Shown here: piece after piece, positions 17,964 through 27,057 of the stretch | Position numbering within the stretch: the first letter of the stretch is position 1 | Layout: every line of letters begins with the position of its first letter | Assembly: GCA_024229515.1 (NCBI GenBank) | Contig: JAAESI010000193.1 | Span: forward strand, 44,436-108,435 | Source: Pseudomonadota bacterium | GTDB lineage: Bacteria; Myxococcota_A; UBA796; UBA9615 | Direction of reading: 5' to 3' | DNA length: 64,000 nt | Notes under the pieces: model-generated | What the model was told of the DNA's origin: nothing | What the model saw: the letters and a program-made list of their open reading frames with translations, nothing else | Database searches by the model: none | Made by a program: the position numbers and the translations under genes

Positions 17964-18923
17964 GTGGCTCCGTCCCCCGAATCTGACCTCGTCGAGCGAC
18001 TCCTTCAGGGAGAGCTGCGGGCCCTGTCTCGCCTCATCACCCACACCGAGGAAGGCCGGGGGGACGTGCTCGCCACGATGGAGCGGCTCTGGTCCCACCG
18101 CGCCGGCGCTCGGGTGCTCGGCGTCACCGGCCCCCCGGGGGCGGGCAAGTCGACCGTCGTGGACAAGGTGATCGCCCGCCACCGTGCCGCCGGCCGACGC
18201 GTGGCGGTGCTCGCCGTCGACCCCTCCAGCCCCTTCACCGGCGGCGCGATCCTCGGCGATCGCATCCGCATGCAGGGGCACGCCGCCGACCCCGGCGTGT
18301 TCATCCGCTCCCTCGGCACCCGGGGACACCACGGGGGGCTGACCCGCACCACGCGTGAGGCCGCGATCCTGTGCGCGGCCGCCGGCTTCGACCGGATCAT
18401 CGTCGAGACCGTGGGCGTCGGGCAGACCGAGTTGGAGGTGGTGGGGGTCGCCGACCAGGTGCTGGTCCTGCTCGTGCCCGAAGCGGGCGACGTCATCCAG
18501 ACCATGAAGGCCGGTCTGCTCGAAGGGGCCGATGTGTTCGCGGTCAACAAGTGCGACCGCCCCGGCGCGGACAAGCTCGCCGCCTCGCTCCAGGCGATGC
18601 TCGAGGATCGGGCCGAGATCGCGTCGGAGCTCCTGCCCGCGGTGCCGATCTTCCGCGTCTCCGCCCAGCACGGCGAGGGCCTCGACGGGTTGCTGGAGGA
18701 GCTCGATCGCCGCGACGTCGAAGCGGTGCCCCCCGGCCGCGCGCTCCCCCCGATCGCGGTGGCGGCGCGGCTCCTGGGTGAGGAGGTCGCACGCACCGCC
18801 GAGCTGGAGGCGCGGAACGAGCTCAGCCCCGACGGGGACCACGCCGATCTCGGCCGGGCGCTGGAGGCCGGCACCGCCAACCCCTACGGCGCCGTGCGCG
18901 CCCTCTTGGGAGCAGATCGATGA
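17964..18923 (+). CDS. MeaB/ArgK-family GTPase (methylmalonyl-CoA mutase chaperone)
   Basis: G3E-type GTPase of 319 aa that protects and reloads adenosylcobalamin mutases. Walker A GPPGAGKS spans 56-63. AVDPSSPFTGGAILGDRIRM, the ETVGVGQTE switch region and NKCD specificity motif are all present. No mutase or cobalamin gene is in the window, so its partner is encoded elsewhere. A TACT element lies just upstream of the GTG start and the mRNA may be almost leaderless. It overlaps the next gene as ATGA. Confidence 0.92.
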   Translation: MAPSPESDLVERLLQGELRALSRLITHTEEGRGDVLATMERLWSHRAGARVLGVTGPPGAGKSTVVDKVIARHRAAGRRVAVLAVDPSSPFTGGAILGDRIRMQGHAADPGVFIRSLGTRGHHGGLTRTTREAAILCAAAGFDRIIVETVGVGQTELEVVGVADQVLVLLVPEAGDVIQTMKAGLLEGADVFAVNKCDRPGADKLAASLQAMLEDRAEIASELLPAVPIFRVSAQHGEGLDGLLEELDRRDVEAVPPGRALPPIAVAARLLGEEVARTAELEARNELSPDGDHADLGRALEAGTANPYGAVRALLGADR

Positions 18924-20074
18924 TGCGCGGGGCGTGGGTGGGGGCCGCGGCGCTGCTCATCGGGTGCGCCGGCGGACGGCCCCAAGCAGCCCAGGATCTG
19001 GCCCTCGCGGGCGACGCGATCTTCGTCGGTGACGTGCTCGCCACTGGCCTCGTGACCGGCCGAGACGTTGCGGACGGCCCCGAGCTGCTGTGGCTCGCGG
19101 ACGACCACGGGGTGAGGACGATCACCAAGGACGGCGCTTCCGAGGAGGTCTGGAAGCCGCCCCGATTCTCCCGGCTGCTCCGCATGGAGGCGGCCGACCT
19201 GGACGCCGACGGCGTCGACGAGTGGGTCGTGCTCGTCGATCAGGGCCACATGCGCTCGATGATCATCGACGTCGACGAGTCCGGCTCCCGGGCCGTGGAC
19301 GGCAAGCCCTTCAGCGGCTACCTCCGGCCGCTGGTCGATGCCTCGGGCACCCTCGGACTCGTGGGGCAGCGGGCCGGCGCCGACGTCCCGTTCCGCGGTC
19401 AGGTGACCCGGATCGAGCGGACCGACGACGGCAAGTGGAAGGCCGGCGAGTCCCTCGGCTTCCCCTCCGACGTCTCCGTGTTCGACTTCTTCGTGCTCCC
19501 CACCGGGGAGGAGGGGGGACGCCTGTTCGGCGCCGACGACGTGGGCCGCCTGAACGAGCGGGATCCGCGATCGCCCCGGTCCGTCACCTGGCGGTCCGAC
19601 GATCGGGTCGCGGGACGGCCCCTGGAGATCGAGCGCAGCTACCAGAACATGCTCGGCGAGGCCGAGGAGGCGTCGCTGGCGCTCCTGCCCCCGGTGACGG
19701 TGCTGGACGGCGGCGCTCTCATCGTCGGCGGCGTGCACAACCCGGTCGCCGTGCTCCAGAACCTCCGGGTCTGGCAGGGCGGGGACGTGCGGCTCTACGA
19801 AGCGACCTCGCGGGGGCTCCAAGAGGTCCGCCGCACGCCGCTGCTGGGCCGCGCGGTGGTCGCCGCCACGCCCTGGAACGTCACCCCCACGGACACGGTC
19901 TGGGCCGCGGCGGTGTGGACGAAGCCCGCCGGCGGGATGACGAAGCCCGAGTCGCGTGTGTTCCTCTTCGATCCCGCGACCGGCGATCTGCTCGGGGGCG
20001 GGGGGCTCCCCCTGCGGGTGCCCGAGACGACCGACAGCGGCAAGGGGGCCAACGTGGGCGAGGCCTCGGAGTGA
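18920..20074 (+). CDS. Predicted lipoprotein with FG-GAP/VCBS-like segment
   Basis: Unrecognised protein of 384 aa. The lipobox ALLIGC places the lipid at C16. ADLDADGVDEWVVL (from about residue 92) resembles a calcium-binding FG-GAP/VCBS repeat, and the rest is beta-rich with repeated strand patterns, suggesting a propeller-like fold. It is translationally coupled to meaB upstream (ATGA) and to the next gene (GTGA). The meaB link may be positional rather than functional. Confidence 0.75.
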   Translation: MMRGAWVGAAALLIGCAGGRPQAAQDLALAGDAIFVGDVLATGLVTGRDVADGPELLWLADDHGVRTITKDGASEEVWKPPRFSRLLRMEAADLDADGVDEWVVLVDQGHMRSMIIDVDESGSRAVDGKPFSGYLRPLVDASGTLGLVGQRAGADVPFRGQVTRIERTDDGKWKAGESLGFPSDVSVFDFFVLPTGEEGGRLFGADDVGRLNERDPRSPRSVTWRSDDRVAGRPLEIERSYQNMLGEAEEASLALLPPVTVLDGGALIVGGVHNPVAVLQNLRVWQGGDVRLYEATSRGLQEVRRTPLLGRAVVAATPWNVTPTDTVWAAAVWTKPAGGMTKPESRVFLFDPATGDLLGGGGLPLRVPETTDSGKGANVGEASE

Positions 20075-20676
20075 ACCCCAAGCAGCGGGCGGTGGCGGCC
20101 GTGATCGGGGCTGGAGTGCTCGTCGCGATCCTCCTCGTGGCCAGCGGCCGACTCCCTCGGAACTGGCACGTGGTCTTCGTCGATGCCTCCGCCGCGGTGG
20201 CTGCCTCCCCCGAAGCGTCGCCCCGGCTGGATGGGCTGCGGCGGGCCGGGATCGGACTGAGTTGGCCGGGCGGCTGGCTCCCCGACGAAGCGCTCCTCAT
20301 CGAAGCGGGCGAGCACCTCCGGGACGCCGGGTGGCAGGCGATCGTCGCGCCCGCCGCGCCGGCTTCCGCCTCGACCACCGAAGCAGCCCTGGAGGCCGCC
20401 TACGCCAACGGCCCCGCGGGCGGGCGCAGCGTCCTCCGGGTGCGGTACCGGCCGGCCAGCAGGGGCGAGTTGGACCGTGAACTGGGGCGGCTGATCGACG
20501 GGCTCGCGGGACCGCTGCCGCCGGCCCGCACGCTGTTCGTGGTCGTCGATCGGGAGACCCACCTGGCGATCGTGGCGGGCCCTCGCGGGCTGAACCCCAC
20601 GGCCCTGCCGCCGCACGGGGCGGGGGCGGAGGACTTCGTGCCCTGGCTCAGCCAGGTGCTGCGGATTCGGAACTGA
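20071..20676 (+). CDS. Membrane-anchored protein of unknown function
   Basis: 201 aa from the GTG at 20071, overlapping the upstream lipoprotein stop as GTGA. One N-terminal membrane helix (AVAAVIGAGVLVAILLVA) is followed by a mixed alpha/beta domain of about 170 residues exposed outside the cytoplasm. No known motif was recognised. The tight coupling suggests it works with the lipoprotein encoded just before it. It converges with the next gene without a gap. Confidence 0.7.
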   Translation: MNPKQRAVAAVIGAGVLVAILLVASGRLPRNWHVVFVDASAAVAASPEASPRLDGLRRAGIGLSWPGGWLPDEALLIEAGEHLRDAGWQAIVAPAAPASASTTEAALEAAYANGPAGGRSVLRVRYRPASRGELDRELGRLIDGLAGPLPPARTLFVVVDRETHLAIVAGPRGLNPTALPPHGAGAEDFVPWLSQVLRIRN

Positions 20677-22644
20677 CTAGTTCGGGAGCTCGGAGCGGCG
20701 GCGCCGACGGCGGGCCAGCACGAGCACGGGGCCGAGCACGACCAGCATCGTCGACAGCCCCACCCGGAAGGTCTTGTGGACGGGGCGCGCGTGCGTGCCC
20801 TCCTGGGCGAGGCGCAGCTGCCAGTGGCCGTCGGGGAGGCGCTTGGCGACTACGTGCCGGCAGCCGACGCAGCCGACGTCGCCGGGCTGTTCGCTCGGTT
20901 CGCCGGTGCAGCCGGACTCTTCGCCGAAGAGCGAGTTGATGTCGCAGCCCTCTTCCCCCGCGCAGCCGGAATCGCCGAGGCAGCCGTCCTCACCGGAGCA
21001 GTCGCCGCAGCCGCCACCCTCGCCGCAGCTGTCGCAGCCGCCGGTGCTCTCGCCGCCGGTGGTCTCGCCGAGCGTCGCGTAGAGGCCGAGGAAGTCCAGC
21101 AGCGAAGAGGACTCGCCGATGGGGAGCACATCGAGGCCGACGAGCCCCTGACCGCTGAACGTGGGCAGCCCGAAGGCCATGCCCTCCAGCATCGAGCCGG
21201 CGACCGTGTCGATCACGACGCCGGCGAAGTTGGTGAAGTTCTCTTCGAGGATCGGGTTCAGGTCGGGCGCGATCTCGTTGTAGGTGACGCGCGGCTCGAG
21301 GTTCTCGGTGTCGAGGTAGATGTCGAACTGGAGCGCATCGTCCGGGGCCAGCCCGATGTCCACGCCGGCGTGCACGTCGATCGCCACGGACGCCAGGTTG
21401 GCGAAGCGGTCCAGGAGCACCGGGTAGAACTGGATGTTCAGGCCGATCACGTCCAGATCGATGTCGTGCTCGCCGTCGAACCACGCCACCGGCGGCGTCT
21501 CGGGCACGGTCCGCACGAGCATGGGGACCTCGTCGTCGGTGCCGAGGATCTCCGCCAGCCGCTCTTCCTGGTCCAGGCCGACGAGCAGCCCCAGGTAGGT
21601 GGTGGTGAGCGCCGCCGAGCCCAGGTCCTCGACCACGAAGCAGAGCACGCCGCCCTGCCAGGCCGCGAAGAAGCCCTGGTTGACGAGGTCGTCGCTCAGG
21701 AGCGCGGCGAGGTGGTACGGGTCGGGGCCACCGGGCACGGTCGGCGTCATGGCCGGCAGGGTCGACGCGGTGAAGGCCGAGCCGCTGCCGTCGTCGTAGC
21801 GGGAGATGCACTGGTGAGCGGGCGCGCTGACGCTGCCGCCGAGCACGAGCCGCAGCCCCAGGTCGTTGTGCTGCACCTCGGTGGGGTGGATGTCGTAGGT
21901 CAGCTCGGTGTCGAGCACCTCGGTGGTGTCGTTGAGCCAGAGCGCCGCGATCGCCTCTTCCACGGTCACCTCGAGGTCGGCCATGGTCTCGCCCAACGTC
22001 GACTCGATCTCAGTGACGAACTGGGCGATGACGAGGTCGAAGATGTTCAGCCCCACGTCGCTGAGGAACTCGTTGATCTCTCCGATGCCGCACCCCGTCA
22101 TGTGCACGGTGTTGGCCATCGCCTCTTCGATGTTGTGCGACAGGGCGCCGAAGGTGACGTCGATGATCGGGTCGCCCGCGTCGTTGGTCCCCAGGGCCAT
22201 CGTGAGGGGGATGTCGAGGATGATGTTGGCGGTGTCGGTGTGGAGCAGGCAGACGTAGTCGAGGCACCCGTCGAGGGTGACGATCGCGGGGTCGTCGGGG
22301 GTGTTGATCCACAGGTCCAGGTCGGCGCGAAGAACGAGCGCCTCCGGCGTGCCGTCGATGGTCAACGAATTGATTGAGGTGTGGATCACCAGGTTGTCGA
22401 GGACCAGCGTCTCCGTGCAGAGAAGAAGATCCACGATCTCCTGCTCCGGGATGCTCCCCACCGTCAGATCGGGCGGCAGGAAGTTGCCGACGAGGCCGAG
22501 GATGTGGGCGAACCCATCCTCGGTGATGTCGAGGCCGACGCCTTCTGCGATCGGGCTGCCAGGCGGCAGTGTGTCCTGGGCGGAAGCCGGGGCCGCGAGC
22601 AGCAGCGCAGCGGCGAAAACGAGGAGGGGGGCGGCGCGAGTCAC
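20677..22644 (-). CDS. Secreted, Cys-rich-tailed protein with possible BPI/TULIP-type lipid-binding fold
   Basis: 655 aa from a GTG, with a signal peptide ending near ASAQD. Two domains follow. The C-terminal one contains HLAALLSDDLVNQGFFAAW and, near its end, LEGMAFGLPTF, which resemble the BPI-type second barrel (alpha helix with N-Q and the GfplP turn). After the globular part comes a Gly/Cys-rich linker with about 16 cysteines, then a membrane helix and RRRRRR, a MYXO-CTERM-like anchor. The TULIP assignment is inference from pattern only. Expected location is the outer cell surface or envelope. Confidence 0.6.
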   Translation of the reverse strand: MTRAAPLLVFAAALLLAAPASAQDTLPPGSPIAEGVGLDITEDGFAHILGLVGNFLPPDLTVGSIPEQEIVDLLLCTETLVLDNLVIHTSINSLTIDGTPEALVLRADLDLWINTPDDPAIVTLDGCLDYVCLLHTDTANIILDIPLTMALGTNDAGDPIIDVTFGALSHNIEEAMANTVHMTGCGIGEINEFLSDVGLNIFDLVIAQFVTEIESTLGETMADLEVTVEEAIAALWLNDTTEVLDTELTYDIHPTEVQHNDLGLRLVLGGSVSAPAHQCISRYDDGSGSAFTASTLPAMTPTVPGGPDPYHLAALLSDDLVNQGFFAAWQGGVLCFVVEDLGSAALTTTYLGLLVGLDQEERLAEILGTDDEVPMLVRTVPETPPVAWFDGEHDIDLDVIGLNIQFYPVLLDRFANLASVAIDVHAGVDIGLAPDDALQFDIYLDTENLEPRVTYNEIAPDLNPILEENFTNFAGVVIDTVAGSMLEGMAFGLPTFSGQGLVGLDVLPIGESSSLLDFLGLYATLGETTGGESTGGCDSCGEGGGCGDCSGEDGCLGDSGCAGEEGCDINSLFGEESGCTGEPSEQPGDVGCVGCRHVVAKRLPDGHWQLRLAQEGTHARPVHKTFRVGLSTMLVVLGPVLVLARRRRRRSELPN

Positions 22645-22810
22645 GGCGAGGGCATGCTACGGAGGCCGGTCCGAGCCCACAAGGTGCAAGGAGTGCCCAA
22701 ACCGCCCGCGGGGGGCTGGGGGGATCCCTTGGGCAGGGCTACGGGTATTGCGCGGAGGGGCCGCTTCCTGCTAGGCAGTCACCGCGCGACACGCGCCCAT
22801 GGAAGTACGC

Positions 22811-24409
22811 ATGAAGGTCTGCCCCATCTGCGGATCCACCTACGACGCCGGGGTGGACTTCTGCTTCAAGGACGGAGCCCCGCTGGACACGGACGGGGAG
22901 GCGCCGTCCTTTACCGCCAGCGGGAGCTATCGGTCCGCGTTGTCGGAGGATGAGCTCGACGCGCCCGACGCGATCAGCTTGAGCAACATCCCCGCCGTCG
23001 ACTACGACGACGAATCCGCTGTCACTCAGACGCTCCCGACGGATCTGCCCGAGGCCGAGGAGTTCGATCGCACAACGGTCGAAGGCCTCAAGCCGGTTCC
23101 GGAGCTGGATCACGACACCACCGGCATCGTCGATCCGTTCGGCGGTCACGAGGAAGAGGCGTTCCGCGCCCGCCTCGCCGAGGACGATCGGGTCGAGGGA
23201 GAGACGACGGACGGGGACGTCCCCGCGCCGACCGCTGCCGACGACCCGTCCGACGACGTCGACGCGGCCGCCGCGCCAGCCCCCGACGAAGGACCCACCG
23301 AGCCGGCCTCCAAGGCGGCTGCTCCGGTCCGGAAGGCGGCCACCCCCAAGAAGCCCGCCGACTCCGAGGACGACGACAACAAGGGGTTGTTCATCTTCAT
23401 CGGTATCGCGGCGCTCCTGCTCGTCGGCTTCATCGGCTGGAAGGCGATGTCCGGCGGCGGTGAGCCGACGCCGGAGCCGGTCGCGACCTCGACCTCCACC
23501 CCCGCCCCGCAACCCGAGCGCACCCCGGAGCCGACCCCCGAGCCGGAGCCGGAGACCCCGGAGCAGCCCGAGGGCGAGGGTGACGAGGCGTCCGCCGAAG
23601 CGGGCGACGATGACGACACCGCCGACGACGCCGCGGGCGAGACGGACTCCGGCAGCGCCGAAGCCGACGAGACCCCCGCCGCCGGACGCGAGGACAGCAG
23701 CCCCAGCGCGGCCGAGCTGCGTGCCCGGCAGGACGAGCGGCGGGAGCGTGAAGAACGGCGCCGGCGTGATCGGGAGGAGCGCGAGCGACGGGCCCGCGAA
23801 GCCGCCCGCGACGATTCCTCCGGTTCCCCCGAGCCTCCCTTCTCCGCGGGTGAGGAAGGCGGCGACGGCGGCGGAGCCGTGGCCGCGGACAGCAACCCCT
23901 GGGGCGCCGGTGCTGCCACCCCCGCCCCCGAGAACACGCCCGCGTCCGGAGGGAACCCCTGGGGTGCCTCCGCCGCCAGCGAGAGTCAGGTCACCATCGG
24001 CTCGCAGCCGGCCGGTGCCCGCGTTACCGTGGGAGGCCGCTATCGCGGTCAGGCCCCGGTCGCGCTCAGCCTCCCCGCCGGCACCCACGAGGTGCGGGTC
24101 GAGCAGCAGGGCCACGCCACGCAGACCCGCTACGTGAAGGTCGCCGATGGCGCCCCCGTGTCGGTCGATGTCGTCCTGGAGCCGCTCGTGCGCGTCGCCC
24201 AGGGCACCGTGATGGTCGCCTCGTCCCCGCCGGCGATGCTCTACGTCGACGGCGTCGCCAAGGGCAAGACGCCCATCTCCGTGGCGCTGGCGGCGGGTTC
24301 GCACACCTTCCGGCTCGACGCCGACGGCAAGCCGTCCTTTGAGCAGACCCTCGACATTCAGTTGAGCGACGGCGAGACCGTCAACCGCTTCTTCCAGCTC
24401 CCGGACTGA
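22811..24409 (+). CDS. Zinc-ribbon membrane protein with two PEGA domains
   Basis: About 532 aa from the ATG at 22811, which has GGAAG 5 nt upstream; an in-frame ATG at 22799 is the alternative. Layout: N-terminal zinc ribbon CPICGSTYDAGVDFCF, acidic disordered region, one membrane helix (GLFIFIGIAALLLVGFIGW), Pro/Glu-rich spacer, a strongly charged Arg/Glu helix, two NPWGA repeats, then two PEGA domains (VTIGSQPAGARVTVGG and VMVASSPPAMLYVDG). PEGA domains are typically extracytoplasmic and surface-associated. The function is unknown. Confidence 0.85.
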   Translation: MKVCPICGSTYDAGVDFCFKDGAPLDTDGEAPSFTASGSYRSALSEDELDAPDAISLSNIPAVDYDDESAVTQTLPTDLPEAEEFDRTTVEGLKPVPELDHDTTGIVDPFGGHEEEAFRARLAEDDRVEGETTDGDVPAPTAADDPSDDVDAAAAPAPDEGPTEPASKAAAPVRKAATPKKPADSEDDDNKGLFIFIGIAALLLVGFIGWKAMSGGGEPTPEPVATSTSTPAPQPERTPEPTPEPEPETPEQPEGEGDEASAEAGDDDDTADDAAGETDSGSAEADETPAAGREDSSPSAAELRARQDERREREERRRRDREERERRAREAARDDSSGSPEPPFSAGEEGGDGGGAVAADSNPWGAGAATPAPENTPASGGNPWGASAASESQVTIGSQPAGARVTVGGRYRGQAPVALSLPAGTHEVRVEQQGHATQTRYVKVADGAPVSVDVVLEPLVRVAQGTVMVASSPPAMLYVDGVAKGKTPISVALAAGSHTFRLDADGKPSFEQTLDIQLSDGETVNRFFQLPD

Positions 24410-24424
24410 CGCCGCAACGCGGCG
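24410..24424. terminator. Short GC hairpin between convergent genes
   Basis: CGCCGC-AAC-GCGGCG sits in the 24-bp gap between two convergent stops. There is no T-run in either direction. It is a possible bidirectional transcription block only. Confidence 0.3.
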
Positions 24425-24433
24425 CGCCGGCTC

Positions 24434-25654
24434 CTAGAAGGTTCCGACCACCAACACCGATGCGCCCGTGGGGGCCGGCCGTTCTCCGTTCAGGACGGGG
24501 GCGACCGTCGCGCCGACGCGGGGACGGCGGTACCGGATCGAGACGCTTGCGGCGGGCTGACCGCCGACGCGCTTCCACGACACCGCGCCCGTGATCTGGT
24601 TGAAGGCGACGTTGATCGCGTAGGGCAGGAGGATCGTCGGCGCCCAGAAAGCGTCGGCGGTGCGGGCCGTGCGGCCGGTGACGTAGACCGCCGCCCAGCT
24701 GAGGCCGATGGTTCCGACGAGGCCGATGACGAAGCCGGGCACGTCACCCAGCGACGCCGAGCTGATGCCGGGGACGGGGAGCATGCCCAGACCGATCGAG
24801 CGCGCCCGGCGGGGGTCCATGACCCGTCCCGTGGCGGCCGGCTTCGGATCGGCGGCGGCGACCGGCTCGGTCGTCTCCGTCTCCGGGTCGGGATCGGCGG
24901 TCTCACCCGCTCCTGCCACGACCTCGGGGGCGGGGGCTGAGTCGGCGTCCGCGGCGGCGACGGCCGCGGCGGCGGGGAAGGCCTCGGCGATGGCCTCGCT
25001 GAGGTTGATCTCCGGCTCCAGCGACAGCGCTGTGAACAGCGCCACGATGACGTTGTCGGCCGACGCCGAGGCGTTCAGCTCGCCCTCCGCGATCGACAGC
25101 GCGGCGGTGGCGATGCCAACGGCTTCGCCCGAGGACGGAACCACGACCATGAGGCTGAGGCGGTCCGCGACCAGCTGCGGGATGATGACGAGGTCGGCGC
25201 CCAGGGAGCGGGCCAGCGGCTGCAGGCACCCCAGGTCCCCGGCGCAGTCGCCCAGCGGATCGCCGTCGGCCCCGATCTCAGCGCGCCAGGCGTCAGCGTC
25301 GACGACGGAGCTGTCGGGCATGACGCCGACAGCTCGGCCCATCATCGCGTCCACTCCACCGGCGAGCTGCTCGGCCGGCGGCGTGGCCGGCGCGATGCCG
25401 ATGCGCAGCGGCGCCTGGGTGTCGTACTCGGACGCGTCCACGACCCCGATCTCGGCGAGATCGGCGTACGGCACGAGGGTCAGCCCCTGGGGCAACCGCA
25501 GACGCATGCCTCCAGCGGTCGACTCCAGGACCTGCGCCACGAGGGTGCGGCCGTCGGTGAGGCGGATGGAGCGGACCTCGTAGCTCTCGTCTGCCGCGGA
25601 CGCCGCGGCGGGGAGGAGCAGGAGGACGATCAGCAAAGGCAGGAAATGGCGCAT
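24434..25654 (-). CDS. Envelope protein of unknown function with signal peptide
   Basis: 406 aa. A clear signal peptide (MRHFLPLLIVLLLLPAAASA) leads to a short beta domain (SIRLTDGRTLVAQVLES). A larger alpha/beta domain containing C-xxxx-C (DCAGDLGCLQPLARSLGADLVIIPQL) follows, resembling the lipoprotein-like domains common in deltaproteobacteria. After an Ala/Glu-rich spacer come two or three hydrophobic segments (GFVIGLVGTIGLSWAAVYV, ILLPYAINVAFNQ). It may be tethered to a membrane through its C terminus. No function is assigned. Confidence 0.75.
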   Translation of the reverse strand: MRHFLPLLIVLLLLPAAASAADESYEVRSIRLTDGRTLVAQVLESTAGGMRLRLPQGLTLVPYADLAEIGVVDASEYDTQAPLRIGIAPATPPAEQLAGGVDAMMGRAVGVMPDSSVVDADAWRAEIGADGDPLGDCAGDLGCLQPLARSLGADLVIIPQLVADRLSLMVVVPSSGEAVGIATAALSIAEGELNASASADNVIVALFTALSLEPEINLSEAIAEAFPAAAAVAAADADSAPAPEVVAGAGETADPDPETETTEPVAAADPKPAATGRVMDPRRARSIGLGMLPVPGISSASLGDVPGFVIGLVGTIGLSWAAVYVTGRTARTADAFWAPTILLPYAINVAFNQITGAVSWKRVGGQPAASVSIRYRRPRVGATVAPVLNGERPAPTGASVLVVGTF

Positions 25655-25696
25655 AGCTCACGCGCAGCCTACAACAGGCGGTAGAGTCCGCGCCCG

Positions 25697-27049
25697 ATGA
25701 GGACCCCTGACCTGTTTCGTGTCGATCTCAGGCGCGCCACCGCGGCCGGCGCTCCCGGCCTCACCGTCACCGGCGATGACCTCACCGCTCGGCAGGCTGC
25801 CCTGCAAGCGGCATCGGCCCGCCTGAGCGCCCGCGAGGCTGCCGGTGAGGTTGGCTTCTTCCGGCTCGACCGCACCGGCTGGGGACTGGATCGGGCCGTG
25901 GACCAGGGCCGTCGGCTCGCCACGCATGCCTCCACGCTCCTGGTGCTCGGCATCGGCGGCTCCGCCCTCGGGGCGCGGGCCGTCGAGGCCGCCCTCGGGC
26001 CGGGCCAGAACGGCCGTCGGCTCGAGGTTCTGGACACCGTCGATCCCGCCCGGGTGCTCCCCCTGCTGCACTCCCTCGACCCCTCCGACGCCGCCATCGC
26101 GCTGATCAGCAAGTCGGGCGGGACCCTGGAGACCACGGCCTTGTGGCGGGTGCTCCAGCCATGGCTCGCCGCCGGGGTGGGGGACGGGTGGCGCGATCGC
26201 GTCGTCGTCGTCACCGATCCCGCGCGTGGCGCCCTCAAGGAGATGGCCGACGTCGAGGGGCTGCCGGTGCTGCCGGTGCCGGACGACGTGGGCGGACGCT
26301 TCTCGGTCCTGACCGCCGTGGGGGTGCTCCCCGCGGCCTTCCTCGGGCTCGACGTCGACGGCTTGCTCGCGGGGGCCGCCGCCGCCGCGCACTCCGCCCG
26401 AACGGACGCCCTGGAGGACAACCCCGCCTTCGCCCTCGCCGCGGTGCACGACGCCTGGTACGCCGCCGGTGCCCGGGTGAGCGTGCTCTGCGCCTACTCC
26501 TGCCGGCTGCGCGTGTTCGGGGACTGGTTCGCCCAGCTGCTCGGTGAGTCGCTGGGCAAGCTGCGCGCCGACGGCTCGTCCGTGGGCTGGACGCCGTTCG
26601 CGGCGGAGGGGCCGGTGGACCAGCACTCCCAGCTTCAGCTGTGGCAGGAGGGGCCCCGGGACAAGCTCGTGATGCTCCTGTCGATCGAGGACGGAGGGCC
26701 CGACGTGCCCCTCGGCGTGCCCGCGGGGGCAGCGGGTGAACCCGGCGGATGGCTCGCGGGCCAGAGCCTGGGAAGCCTGCTGGAAGCGGAGCGTCTGGGA
26801 ACCCTCGCGGCGTTGGCCCTCGGCGGACGCCCGGTCGTCCAGATCAAGGCCGCCCGGCTGGACGCCGCGACCCTCGGGGCGCTGATCATGACGTTCCAGG
26901 CCGCGGTCGCCTACGCCGGCGACTTGCTCGGGGTCGACCCGTTCGATCAGCCCGGGGTCGAGGGCGGCAAGCGCTTCGCCTGCGGCCTGCTGGGGCGCCC
27001 CGGCTACGACGCCGACGGGGACGCCGTCCGCGACTTCCTCGAGAGCTGA
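25697..27049 (+). CDS. pgi: Glucose-6-phosphate isomerase
   Basis: Interconverts glucose-6-P and fructose-6-P. It is 450 aa, the short form. It contains LVLGIGGSALGARAV (82 onward), ISKSGGTLETTAL, VGGRFSVLTAVGVLPAAFLG and a C-terminal QPGVEGGKRFA, all family signatures. The active-site Lys/His/Glu segments (GESLGK, GPVDQHSQLQLWQEG) are intact. It precedes mutL by 8 bp and probably shares its transcript. Confidence 0.94.
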   Translation: MRTPDLFRVDLRRATAAGAPGLTVTGDDLTARQAALQAASARLSAREAAGEVGFFRLDRTGWGLDRAVDQGRRLATHASTLLVLGIGGSALGARAVEAALGPGQNGRRLEVLDTVDPARVLPLLHSLDPSDAAIALISKSGGTLETTALWRVLQPWLAAGVGDGWRDRVVVVTDPARGALKEMADVEGLPVLPVPDDVGGRFSVLTAVGVLPAAFLGLDVDGLLAGAAAAAHSARTDALEDNPAFALAAVHDAWYAAGARVSVLCAYSCRLRVFGDWFAQLLGESLGKLRADGSSVGWTPFAAEGPVDQHSQLQLWQEGPRDKLVMLLSIEDGGPDVPLGVPAGAAGEPGGWLAGQSLGSLLEAERLGTLAALALGGRPVVQIKAARLDAATLGALIMTFQAAVAYAGDLLGVDPFDQPGVEGGKRFACGLLGRPGYDADGDAVRDFLES

Positions 27050-27057
27050 CGGCACCG

